In this document: in pieces, positions 26,019 through 39,789 of the stretch
How the letters are laid out: every line of letters starts with the position of its first letter
How positions within the stretch are numbered: the stretch's first letter is position 1
Source of the DNA: Antedon mediterranea
Lineage: Eukaryota > Echinodermata > Crinoidea > Comatulida > Antedonidae
Reading direction: 5' to 3'
Length of the DNA stretch: 64,000 bases
Assembly: GCF_964355755.1 (NCBI RefSeq)
Contig: NC_092676.1
Coordinates: 9,654,288-9,718,287 of the forward strand
Position numbers and translations under genes: made by a program
Notes under the pieces: generated by a model
Databases searched by the model: none
What the model saw: the letters and a program-made list of their open reading frames with translations, nothing else
What the model was told of the DNA's origin: nothing

Positions 26019-27517
26019 ATTAAATGTGAAACTGGAGACAGAGAGAGTAAAGTCTTTAGATCTCAATACATTCCACATAAATTGTACACTGTTTGTTTGA
26101 AATCCTGCAACTTTTGTGAGAAAAAGAAAAAGAGATGTCTTGCATAAAAGAAGACAAAGCTCAGTTTTTGGAATTTGTAAATATTATGGACTAAAAACTT
26201 GGTAAAAACATACTGTAGTCAACCACCAACCATCCAGAAATGTATGAGAGATGGCTGTGATATTGATGGCTGGTGCTAATAGTCAAACAGCCATACAAAA
26301 TTTCAAATAAATATTCAACTCAAAACATTTTGCAAGCAGTGCAGACCTAACTGTATATTAATACTGAACTTCCAAGATGGAAATAGATAAATTCGTCAGC
26401 GCATCCTTTTATAAGCCATTCTGTTCAGTAGGTTGTTGTATCCTTCTGCTTGTTAGGAAAGATTGCTTGTCATGACTGAATCATCATGGCTCAGTTTAAG
26501 AATAGCTTAGAGTTTTAAAAAACATCTACAGGCTAGCCACTTTATGTTGCTTTGTGCCTGGTTGGTTTGAATAAGGCAATCTAACAAAGGGGTTTATCTG
26601 TGGCTGCGACATCAGTTCCATGTTCCTTAACAGACACTGTACAGTACTGTCCTTATTTGTCGCAGCCAGACATAAGATCAAAAGACTGTACAAGTTTGCT
26701 ACTGTATCTTAGCAAGGCGAACTCAGTGTCCTGTTGTTAGATTGCATTGGTTTGAATAATTCGCACCAGTTTATTCAACAGATTAAACTGGGAAAGTACA
26801 GTAGAATTGTCATGGTACAATTCGCAATTCTTTTTAAATAAAAACCTTGTAGAATTAAATTGTTGTTCTTCTTACTATCGGGTGCTGTATATGGACCTGG
26901 GATCACGTTGGACATTTTAAATCAGCACTGCTGACTCTTATGGCAGTCCCTGCATCTAGTATCTGGCTCAGACGTATTTGCCCATGCCTTTCCTCTGGTA
27001 AAGGTGGCCACTGGACGAGAGAATGTTAGGACCAATCAAGATGCTTTAACAGTCATGGGTTAGTTTCATACATCATTCAGAAGAAGAATGTAAAAATAAT
27101 TGCCAATGTCGTTCACGACAGACGTCGGCCATATATATGTGGTCTATTGTATACATCAATAGACCACATGGGCACTGGTTTCACATTTTACTGAAGTGTG
27201 TTGTCACAGGTATCATTTTTGTCGCACCTTCATAATCAACACTTAGTCGCCGAACTGAAAATTTCCGACTTCGAAAATAGTAATTTTATTATTTTTGCAT
27301 GTGGGAGACATTAAACCAACGTTAGAGACGTGTCAGAAAAACGACACACAAATTGTTTGATATTGGCTCAACCAATTGTATACAAACTTGTATTTAGGGT
27401 GTGCTTATGCGAGCAATATTGACGCAGATACAAATGTTATATCTAAAACTATAATAATAACTATTGAATACTGTAGAGTACTCATCTACACAGTAATTGT
27501 AATAATTATTGTCCTCA
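26019..27517. other. Intergenic region downstream of POLR2L
   Basis: No gene was recognised. A short hairpin lies at 27139-27169 (tgtggtctattg / caatagaccaca around a 7-nt loop). Confidence 0.5.
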
Positions 27518-27714
27518 GGCTTGACTGGAAACTGAAGAAATTCGGATTAGGTCATCTATGGACCCACAGCAGCAATCTGCAGCGTTTACTAAAATCAGCA
27601 CACTGGGAGTCCATCCCCTACTCTTTTTTAAAAGTGTACAAAGTTCTTTAACGTACACTATGTACACGGAACCAACGTCTTTAAGCCCTATCCGAAGGAC
27701 GATCAGGCAATTAA
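27518..27714 (+). CDS. Candidate coding exon of unknown gene
   Basis: A CCTCAG acceptor-like site precedes an exon-like stretch whose ATG at 27559 opens 54 codons (MDPQQQSAAFTKISTLGV..., ending RRTIRQLK) before TAA; the alternative is a donor at AA|GTAAAT. Composition is less AT-biased than the surroundings. I recognise no family, and no partner exon was found, so this may be a chance ORF. Confidence 0.25.
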
Positions 27715-27715
27715 A

Positions 27716-29628
<1,913 letters not shown>

Positions 29629-29680
29629 TAAAAGCTGATTTTGGCCAAGTGACTGGTCCGTTATGGTTATGCTTGATGAT

Positions 29681-30130
29681 GTTATATGTTTAGGATATGA
29701 AATCTCTATCACAGATTGCCCTAATAATGGAATGAGGGTGCACAATTGTAAACATCATGAGGATGCGAGTGTTATATGTTTAGGATATGAAATCTCTATC
29801 ACAGATTGCCCTAATAATGGAATGAGGGTGCACAATTGTAAACATCATGAGGATGCGAGTGTTATATGTTTAGGATATGAAATCTCTATCACAGATTGCC
29901 CTAATAATGGAATGAGGGTGCACAATTGTAAACATCATGAGGATGCAAGTGTTATATGTTTAGGATATGAAATCTCTATCACAGATTGCCCTAATAATGG
30001 AATGAGGCTGCACAATTGTAAACATCATGAGAATGTGAGTGTTATATGTTTAGGATATGAAATCTCTATCACAGATTGCCCTAATAATGGAATGAGGGTG
30101 CACAATTGTAAACATCATGAGGATGCGAGT
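29681..30130 (+). repeat. Five tandem 90-bp repeats inside an SRCR exon
   Basis: Exact 90-bp units start at 29681, 29771, 29861, 29951 and 30041. Each encodes 30 residues, VICLGYEISITDC through NCKHHEDAS, holding four cysteines of the C-terminal half of the SRCR fold. Four copies are nearly identical; the fourth has V to L and D-A to N-V changes. The frame stays open through all five and on to the exon end. Confidence 0.95.
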
Positions 30131-30336
30131 GTTATATGTGCAGGTACAATATTTTCAAAGTACAAACTAATTCAGCATCATTAGCAATGGCTAATTACTA
30201 TAAGCGATTTCAAATTTGAATTTGCAAGAATTTCTGCCATTTGTAAAGAAAATATTTTCTAATTTGGTTGGAAAGAGAAAGAAATCAATCAATCTTGCCA
30301 CTTGCCACTAAAATTTGTACTTTATTTACTTTATAG

Positions 30337-30616
30337 CAAACGTAAGACTTGTTGATGGTGGCAATATGAATGAGGGACGAGTTGAAGTTTACGATGGTAA
30401 AGAATGGGGTGGGGTGATGACTGGGACACCGTCAAGTAGGATTAGGAGAAGCCATCCAATCACCAGGACAAGCTCATTTTGGCCAAGAAACTGGTCCGAT
30501 TATGTTTGATAATGTTCGGTGTTTAGGAAATGAAATCTCTATCACAGACTGTGCTAACCCTGGAATGAGGGTACACGATTGTGGACATAAGGATGATGCT
30601 AGTGTTATTTGTTCAG
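30337..30616 (+). pseudogene. SRCR exon remnant 2
   Basis: Opens NVRLVDGGNMNEGR with intact splice borders, but a deletion after WGG removes the middle of the domain and shifts the frame. The C-terminal half (VRCLGNEISITDC ... HDCGHKDDASVICS) is open in another frame. Confidence 0.75.
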
Positions 30617-31123
30617 GTACAGTAGTAATATGGCTTAACGTAGACTTAGAAAACGTTTTCTTGTTTATCTCTTATTTAAGTTGTAAAACATAAGGACGCT
30701 GTACAAACTAATTCAGAACCATACATTAGCAATGGCTTACTATAAGTCCTAAACAAGTTTTCTCTATAGCGATTTAAAATTTGAATTTGCAAGAATTTTT
30801 GCCATTTGTAAAGCAATATTTTCTAAATTTTCTGGAAAGAAAGAAATCAAAGAAAGAAATCCTGCCACTGAAAACATTTCGGAAAAATATATAACAAAAT
30901 TTTGGTTATAATGTCCTGTGACTATGTTCGATATTACTAGTAATATTCAACTAAAATTAATGAGAGATAAGTGAGAGCACCAGCAGAAATAAAAAAAAAA
31001 CGGCATTTAAAGATATCCCCCAAAAACATGAAAAATGAAGATTAATCAAATCAGACATTGAATATGTCACTTCTGTGAATTTGAAACGATAAGATGAGGA
31101 AATCTGTGAGAATAAGAAAAAGA

Positions 31124-31196
31124 CGCCCCAGCCGAGACTCGAACCCGGAACCTTCTGCTTGATATGCAGATCTTCTAACCATTAGACCACTGGGGC
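31124..31196 (-). tRNA. tRNA-like gene, anticodon ATC (Asp-type codon GAT), possibly SINE-derived
   Basis: Minus strand, 73 nt. Acceptor GCCCCAG pairs fully with CTGGGGC, with discriminator G. D arm TCTA/TAGA, anticodon stem TCTGC/GCAGA around the loop ATATCAA, and T arm CCGGG-TTCGAGT-CTCGG. The A box (TGGTCTAATGG) and B box (GGTTCGAGTCT) are good, and five Ts follow three bases after the end (31121-31117), a pol III stop. The loop gives anticodon ATC, unusual because Asp tRNA normally has GTC. It may be a tRNA pseudogene or tRNA-derived SINE head rather than a working tRNA. It lies between SRCR remnants 2 and 3. Confidence 0.6.
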
Positions 31197-31538
31197 TTTC
31201 ATGGTATTGTTCAAACTCGATTGGATAGCGGCGGAACAGCACTAGTCCCTCAATTGTACGCACGCGCACCAGAGATCAAATTGATATATATTTAACTTTA
31301 AAAGGCCAAAATAAACAGTTACATTTAACGAAAAAAAAACCATTGTCTAACAATTTGACTATTCTTTGTTTAAAAGTAAAGTAAATTTGTCCAATCCAAT
31401 TTTTGGTCAAAGTGATTAAGTACTATGTGCCATTAAAATGGAAAGATTCAATAACAACAAAAATTTAAAAAATATTTTTTTGTCCAGGGGGACAATATAT
31501 CTTTAAAGTACTGCGTTTAATTTGTTTTTACTTTATAG

Positions 31539-31837
<299 letters not shown>

Positions 31838-32222
31838 GTACAGTAGTAATATGGCTTAACGTAGACCTAAACAACGTTTTCTTGTTTATCACTTATTTAA
31901 GTTGTAAAACATAATGACGCTTGTTATGTGTTACATGTGCAGGTACAAATTAATTAAGCACCATACATTAGCAATGGCTTACAAGTTTTCTCTTACAATT
32001 TCAATTTTGAATTTCTATGAATTTCTGCCATTTGTAAAGCAATATTTTCTAAATTTTTTGGAAAGAAAGAAATCTTGCCAATAAAAACTTTTTGGGAAAA
32101 ATAACCAAAATGTGTTATAATGTCCTGTGATGCGTATATCCGATATTACTAAAACTAATGAGAGAGATTTTCACAGTGAGAGCACCAGCAGCAATATAAA
32201 TGTTTACTTTTTTACTTTATAG

Positions 32223-32560
32223 TAGGCCAAAATATTAGACTTGTTGATGGTGGCAATATGAATGAGGGACGAGTTGAAGTTTACGATGGTACACAATTGG
32301 GTACAATATGTGATGACGACTGGGACATCAACGATGCCAATGTTGTGTGTCGACAATTAGGACTAAGAAAAGCCATTGAAGCTCCAAAACAAGCTCATTT
32401 TGGCTAAAGCAATGGTCCGATTACTGTAGGCTTGATAATGTTCAGTGTTTAGGATTAGAAACCTCTATTTCAGTCTGTTCAAACCGTGGAATGAGGGTAC
32501 ACAATTGTGGACATCAGGAGGATGCTGGTGTTATTGTTCGGATAAACTATTGTTGTACTG
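32223..32560 (+). pseudogene. SRCR exon remnant 4
   Basis: Contains [20 protein letters not shown]; a TAA at the HFG-Q position and a shift before LIMFSV break it. There is no GT donor at the end, so it resembles a terminal exon or read-through copy. Confidence 0.7.
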
Positions 32561-33019
32561 CCCTATTCCTCGTGGCAAAGGGACATAAATTTCCTGTTTT
32601 ATAAAACAAGCACAACTGAATATGTTTCAGTTTTAATAGGCCCAATGTAATGTAATAATAGTGTATATTCATCATAATATTTTATCTAATGTGTTTTGTC
32701 AAAATGTTAGTTGTGCCTTTATAGTGTGACTTTTGTAATAATAGGCCTAAATTACATTAAAGTAAAAAATTAACATTATAATTAAAAAAATCACTATTTT
32801 GTTTAAAAAACACGAAAAAGAGTAGGCCTTCAAAGCAGTTTTAATTAATAAAGTACCGTAGTACATATTATCGTTATACCTTCTCTATAATGAAATACGA
32901 ATCATAATGTTTTCAAATTTACAATAATCACTGTAACTTTGTAATAACTATGGTTTCATAGTTGGGATTCAATAACTTTAACTTCCAACACAAGAACTAG
33001 GTTAGTGTCCCCTCACTCT
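32561..33019. other. AT-rich spacer
   Basis: No gene or repeat recognised. Confidence 0.5.
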
Positions 33020-34163
33020 CATAATCATAATGTCAATTTAATGATAACGAGGGAGTAAAGAGTTAGGGACCTTGAGTGTTGTCCAGATTACAATTATAAG
33101 CATATGAAGGAATGCAAACAGGCGATGACTTGTATTGTACTTCAGTACTTTGGACTTGATGTTATCTGTCCCTCCACTTTTTCCATTTTTGAATGACTTT
33201 ATAACCTCTTCTAGTTCTTTGCTAGTTGGTGGATCCTCATTAACTATACAGTCTTCATCATTGAACAACTGTGGGAAACTTCCTGGGTCTTCTAGCTCAC
33301 TAGGGATACTGAATGATTCAGGTGGGCCTGCAAAGTGAGACTCAAAATGTACTTTGAGCTTTTCCTTCTGAATTCTACTATCACTGGATTTCTTGAAGAC
33401 TTTGTAGTTTTTGGCGATTGCAAACTCCTTTTCTGCTGACTTAGCTTCAGTCGCAAAATTCAGATTCTCTGCTAGGCACTTGTAATACTCATTTTTTTAG
33501 TTCTCTCTGCTTCTTCTTAATCCTTTTCTGTAACTTCCTTAACTCGTTCTTATCACTGCACTTCCTTTGATCTTCTATCATCTTACACAAATCATCGTCT
33601 TCCCATGGCTCTTTTCTTTTCACAACTTCTTAGGACAGACCTCTTCAACACACTTACATACCTTTTCAGTAATAAAATCATTCAGCTCATTAACATCTTC
33701 ATGAGGTAGTTGATCAAAGGCATCTTCAAGTTTTTAAGTAAGTTTTCCCTGACTTCTGGAACATCTTTAAGTGCAGCATAGTTTGTCCTAGGTTTGCTAG
33801 ATTTGTAGTGCCTTATTGTGCGTAGTACCTCACTTCGCCTTGATGTTGTTGGGAAGTTTATATTCATCACTAGGAGCCTATGATCTGTGTTGAATAATCT
33901 TGAAGGCCCAACATACACACGACAGTCTTTAAAGTTTCCAACCCATTTTGTGGTGCATATGTAGTCAATACGCTTCCACAGTCCTGTTCCTGCATGTCTC
34001 CATGTTTCTCTGTGTACTCGTTTGCTTGGTATCCAAGAATTCATTATTCTCATAGAGTTGAATAAACACCACTCCAGCATTCTCGCACCGTTGTCGTTAG
34101 TGTGTCTACGATCTGGGTTGTTGTTGCCAAGAATACTATCCCAAACTCCACTCTCTTGACTTT
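33020..34163 (-). mobile_element. LINE ORF2 relic: endonuclease end and RT start
   Basis: Minus-strand frames encode the C-terminal part of an APE-type endonuclease (WKRIDYICTTKWVGNFKDCR, then a TDHRLL motif) and the region just before the reverse transcriptase (PPTSKELEEVIKSFKNGKSG then GTDNIKSKVLK). Frames are broken by stops. The N-terminal half of the endonuclease lies beyond the foldback element, at about 37400-37170. Confidence 0.75.
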
Positions 34164-37072
34164 TGCAATATTTGATATTGCTGCCGGGTCACAGCCTGTA
34201 CATGGGGCTTGTGGGGATCATAACATAGGGGGGTAAAAATGCATTTATTCATGTGAAGCGATACAAGGATAAACTTTTTTGGATATCATTTGCAGTGGGC
34301 TACTAATGATACATCACCAATGACAGCAACTTTATCCTGTACGGGGCGCCAAACAGCAACATTTTAGGGCCACGCCCAAATGGGTTTATTCATGTGAAGC
34401 GATACAAGGTTGAATCTTTTTTTAATGGCAGCAGTACATATTGGGGATGACAAAAACACCAATGACAGCAACTTTATCCTGTACATAAGCTCAGACAGCA
34501 GCCCTAAAGGTCCGCAGATTCCCCCTATTCGGCTATATTATTATTATACCTCGATTTGAATATTGTTTTAATTACACACTAGACACTAGTGATATGTCTA
34601 TATGAAAAAAGGCAACGAAATCTAAATTTGCAACATTTTTTTACATAACATAACATAATAGTAAAGTAAATAATAGTTCGAATTCAACATAATCACTTAG
34701 AGAATTGGTAAGGTATAGATTAGACTATCGATTGCACACTATTACTAAAAAAAAGTAACCGTTTTCATGTGAATTAGACTGATAAAAACCAACAAAAAAC
34801 TTAATCTGCCAACATTTTTAAACGTCGTTACTTGTCCATAATGGATCGACTACTGTATCGATTACTGCACATTGTTTTACTTTAACTGAACCAAAGTCAA
34901 ACTTTTAATTGTTACTATACTAACATTAGACAGTGATATCTGATAAAAGGCAACATTAATTAATATTAATAATACTGAACCAAATTAAATATCGTTACTT
35001 ATCCACAATGGATCGACTACTGTATTGATTATTGCACATTATTTTACTAACTAACATAAGAAAGTGATATCTGATAAAACGCAACAAACTGAATCGAATT
35101 AAATATCGTTACTGAACCATAATGGATCGACTACTGTATTGATTACTGCACATTATTTTACTATAACTGCCCAAGTCAAATTTAAAATTGTTACTGTACT
35201 AACATTAGACAGTGGTATCTGCAACATACTCAGGACCAAATTAAATATCGTTACTTATCCATAATAGATCGACTACTGTATCGATTATTGCACATTATTT
35301 TACTGCCCAACTGTCCAAGTCAAATTTAAAATTGTTACATTAATAACACTGGACCAAATTAAATATCGTTACTTATCTCCAACTGAACCCAGGTCGAATA
35401 TTTTGCATACCGACACACTGTAAAAGCACAATGAGCAAAGACAGCGAGTTTACTGGCTGTATGCATTAAATAACTAAATATTGTACATTCCTCATATTCC
35501 ATTACTAGCTGAACAGAATACACGATATAATAAAACCAATAGGGGCTATTGGATTTCTTTTTACATGATTTGTGACATCGTCATTTATAAATTTGATTAT
35601 AATCACACTGTAATGATACTGGATTCTGCTTGCCAACTATCTATGGATCAAATAGTTCAGTATTTACATTTGATATATTAAAGAATATTTACTTCAAAAC
35701 TGTCAAATGTTTTATGTAAACGATTAAAAACTGTCACTGTCTAATATTAGTACAGTAACAATTAAAAATTTGACTTTGTTTCAGTTTAAGTAAAACAATG
35801 TGCAGTAATCGATACAGTAGTCGATCCATTATGGACAAGTAACGATGTTTAAAATGTTGCCAGATTAATTTTTTGTTGGTTTTTATCAGTCTAATTAACA
35901 TGAAAACGGTTACTTTTTTTAATTTAAAATGAATTAAAAATACAGTAATAGTGTGCAATCGATAGTCTAATCTATACCTTACCAATTCTCTAAGTGATTA
36001 TGTTGAATTCGAACTATTATTTACTTTACTATTATGTTATGTTATGTAAAAAAATGTTGCAAATTTAGATTTCGTTGCCTTTTTTCATATAGACATATCA
36101 CTAGTGTCTAGTGTGTAATTAAAACAATATTCAAATCGAGTTATAATAATAATGCACAATAATCGGTACCCCGGTGTCGATCATTATGAGTGTAATTATT
36201 AATTAGTTTATCTGAAAAATATTCTTAAATTATATTATTTTATGTTGTGAAATAATGATTTTGATGTAATATTGATTGTTCAAAATGATACCCTAAAATA
36301 CAAATCTGCTGTTGGTTATTTTAAGTGTTTTTGTTGGTGTTATTTATTATTCCAAAGTAAAGATATATTTCAATTATAAAATAAAAGTCACTCGTTATCG
36401 TGAATGTGTTTGTATTATCAACATTGTTGATCACGAATGGAGCCTCTGGTATTTGAGCTGCTGTGTACCGGAAAAAAGGGGAAAAAAAACATTTTTTCAA
36501 AAATGATTACACACTTCATGGATAAACCCATTTTGGGCGAGTTCCTAAGAGTTTGATGTTTAATGATTTGGTACAGCAAACAACTGCTCTCCTTATTTAT
36601 TGTTTTAGCATTCTACTGTGTATTTATTGTCAGTCCGAGTCCGTATCACGTATTTCTAACTCAGCTGAACGCCATTAGACGACATACGCGCCGAGTATAT
36701 AGCCCAATAGGGGGAAATTGCGGACCTTTAGGGCTGCTGTCTGAGCTTATGTACAGGATAAAGTTGCTGTCATTGGTGTTTTTGTCATCCCCAATATATA
36801 CTGCTGCCATTAAAAAAAGATTCAACCTTGTATCGCTTCACATGAATAAACCCATTTGGGCGTGGCCCTAAAATGTTGCTGTTTGGCGCCCCGTACAGGA
36901 TAAAGTTGCTGTCATTGGTGATGTAATCATTAGTAGCCCACTGCGAATGATATCCAAAAAAGTTTATCCTTGTATCGCTTAACATAAATAAATGCATTTT
37001 TACCCCCCTATGTTATGATCCCCACAGGCCCTATGTACAGGCTGTGACCCGGCAGCAATGTCGAATATTGCA
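34164..37072. mobile_element. Foldback element interrupting the LINE
   Basis: The outer arms (tgcaatatttgatattgctg ... / complement, ending at 37072) pair over several hundred bases, and inner arms pair on to about 34940/35730. The right arm has an extra segment of about 540 bp (36150-36690) absent from the left. Arms contain repeated phrases such as ttcatgtgaagcgatacaag. The centre has about five 115-165-bp tandem repeats (next entry). No transposase recognised. The ends are approximate. Confidence 0.75.
34826..35400. repeat. Irregular 115-165-bp tandem repeats in the foldback centre
   Basis: Copies of cgttactta-tccataatgg-atcgactactgta start near 34826, 34992, 35107, 35249 and 35367. Unit lengths differ through internal deletions. 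Confidence 0.75.
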
Positions 37073-37169
37073 TCTCGCCCTAATACGCACCTAACTACAT
37101 CATCAAACCTTTTGTATCTTTTCACATGAATAAATCTTCCGGGCGCCCGGTCTATATGGTTGAATTGAA

Positions 37170-37420
37170 ATGGCAACTTCATGTTCTTTTCGTCTCTTGT
37201 ATCCACTCCATATAAGCTGCCAGCCTTTTATTGACTCATCGTCAAACTCTAAAATACCGTTTCCTAGTCTTCTAGCCTTTTGTAGAGCAAGGACATCAAT
37301 ATTTAAATTATCTGCTGACTTAATAACAGCTGCTAGTACAAAAATCATCTTGCAGCGTTCTGATGTTTAATGTCGCAATTCGTGTTTGATGTATGGATTT
37401 TTCAGTACGCTCATTAACAT
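37170..37420 (-). mobile_element. LINE endonuclease N-terminal fragment
   Basis: The minus strand encodes TRIATLNIRTLQDD, then in a shifted frame SADNLNIDVLALQ, GNGILEFDDESIKGWQ and WSGYKRRKEH. This is the start of an APE endonuclease domain and pairs with the relic at 33020-34163 as the same or a related element. Confidence 0.7.
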
Positions 37421-37424
37421 GAGA

Positions 37425-37670
37425 GTTAATTTCACTCTTAAATTTGGATCTGACTAATATATCACGAAGGTTGGGAGGTCTACGAAATGCAATAATGGGT
37501 GGTTCCGGAAAAACAGTCTTAAGACGTTCTGTGGACTGTAGAATGGGCATATGTTTCTCAAAAAAAAAAGCGAAAAGCTAAATCAAAACGATAAATTAAA
37601 ACAGCCAGAAAAGTTAGCAGAGCTTTCGGGCAACACTAGCCCTTCATCAGTGCAAGTGAAGGAATTTGGA
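37425..37670 (-). mobile_element. Penelope-like retroelement fragment
   Basis: The minus strand encodes FPEPPIIAFRRPPNLRDILV then RSKFK, a motif that precedes the GIY-YIG domain in Penelope-like elements. Next to it is the phrase gctttcgggcaacactagcc, common near such element ends. Truncated. Confidence 0.55.
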
Positions 37671-38801
37671 TAACGTCAGAGTATAAGAACTGGCAAGTGC
37701 TGCCTGAGTGGACAGGAATAATTTGGTAAAGTTATCCAAAGTACCCTCCAGGATTACAGCAAAATCAGATCAAAATTGATACAAACAGTAGAAAATAGAT
37801 ATTTATTCATTTCTTTCTATTGAATCTTTGTAACGCACTACATAGGTCTAGGTCTACTAATTTCCAAATGTCCAGTTAAATTTTAGTTAGAGTAAAATAA
37901 TTAAAGTAAATTATAATGAAAAGTAAATATTATACAACGTTTATACATTAAATTATAGGATTATAATTATACGTTTTTATACTAGTACGTTAATATGGAT
38001 GAAAGCCTCATATGATTGTTTGTGCTCACTTAATGTAATTGAAGATAACAACACTTCCTTTTTTATTGTGCTGCATACAATGACATTGGAGAAACACAAA
38101 TGCAAAAGTTAAAACATTAGTTGATTTTAAATGGTGAAGAACAGTAAAATAGTTTCTTTTTATAAATACTGTAACAAATGTAATGTAAGGCATGGAATAG
38201 GAAATCTCTCCTAAAAGACTTTATTTATAAATGTTGTTTTGTGCTATAGTATGTTAGAACTTATTGCACAGTATAAACGTTGACTTTAACTCTATTTCCT
38301 AACATACAACGCGCGCAAGCTCAGCCCAATTTGTAAACAAATCTATCTGCGCGTGCGCAAGTATCTCGAAAGACTTTAGTTACGTGTGCGTCGAAAACCT
38401 TATTTCTGAAAAATAGCGTAAATGAAAACGTTATTTAAAAAAGAGGCCTAATTGAAACTCTTGCACAATAATACACAATCGTTGCTTTTGGATCTGGTAA
38501 TTATTATTTGTTGGCCTACTTGCAGAACATTATCAAGGACATTGCTTAGAAATTATATATACAGTACTTAATAATAATGCATCCGGCTAATATTAGTCAC
38601 CCGATTCTCATACAATACCGGAACTTCCTAGTCTCCAACCATTACAGGTCCATGTCCAACTATGTACTTTGAGTGATATCCGTGGTATGGATGGCCTGTT
38701 GATGTCGCTTGACACGGAATAGTCCACAGTTTATTTTCGAAAGAAATTGTACCGTACAAGAATCGTCTGCAAAAGTAGTCTCTTACATTGTCGACTGCAT
38801 G
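37671..38801. other. Intergenic region below the GPCR gene
   Basis: Nothing recognised. The GPCR 3' UTR should begin here. Confidence 0.5.
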
Positions 38802-39789
38802 CTAGATTTTGAAAGCATGTAGAAAGAAAATTGTGTACAGATACGGGTTGATTGAAGAATTAATAGGGATGATCAAACTTGCTGTCCAAACATATATTTC
38901 ATCAGCAATCCTCCAAGTCTCTGTTTCTGAACAAATCCCCATTAGTACGATGGGAAACCAGCAACAAAAATTAGTGAAAACGATCAAAGCACATTTTCTA
39001 GCCCTTCTAATTTGTTCTTCTCTTCTTTTTCTGCTTGTGATAGTGGCTCCTACCCTCTTAACAGAGAAGAAAATGGTAAGGTAACTTACTGCGATAACAA
39101 TAAAGCCTAAACCATTAAATGCAATATAAATACCAATTGCATACTCCCAGCCTGGCCATCGACTTCTTGTTAGCGGTAATGCGAGACAAACACTCTCTTT
39201 CCCATAATAATTCTCACCAAAATACGATATATTGACGAAGCTTAGTCTATTTAGTACTGGAAGAAAACTGAGAACAATCCAAACCAGCCAACCAATTCCG
39301 ATAATGATTCTACATTTTGTGCGGTTGAGGCGTTTTGTAGTGAAAGGATTTGTGATGTTTACAGCGCGATCGATGCTCAATATCATCAGTGTAAACACTG
39401 AACATTCACCAGAGAGAGTAGAAATAGCTCCAGCAAAACTACACAGAAAGCTATTTTTCCAAACTCTTGCAACTTCAGAATATCGTCCTCTGTAATGTAT
39501 ATTCACACTCGCAATGATTAATAAATATACTGCCATCAGCAGGTCAGACACTGCAAGATTAGAGATAAGTATGTTTTGTACTTTATTGAACTCATTTTTA
39601 CTATTATCTTCTTTAAACCGCCGTGCAACAACCATTACATTTCCGATGACAGATAATATTCCAATAACCAACATTAAGATGCCTAGAACTTCATTTTTTA
39701 GTAAGTCTTCACATGAAGCAAAGGCATTGGTTGGTTCGCAGATTTCAATCTTACCCACAAGGCAACAGAGATGAAAAATATCTGAATAG
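38802..39789 (-). CDS. GPCR seven-transmembrane exon
   Basis: One 988-nt exon from a TTTCACAG acceptor to TAG encodes the hinge YSDIFHLCCLVGKIEICEP and all seven helices. The acceptor was chosen over a later AG (which gives the wrong phase), because it alone continues the LRR frame and the family hinge. Confidence 0.93.

Noticed and set aside
29663-30184. The 173-codon frame as a stand-alone small gene
   Set aside because: It starts inside an SRCR exon remnant and is better explained as a tandemly expanded half-domain in a broken gene.
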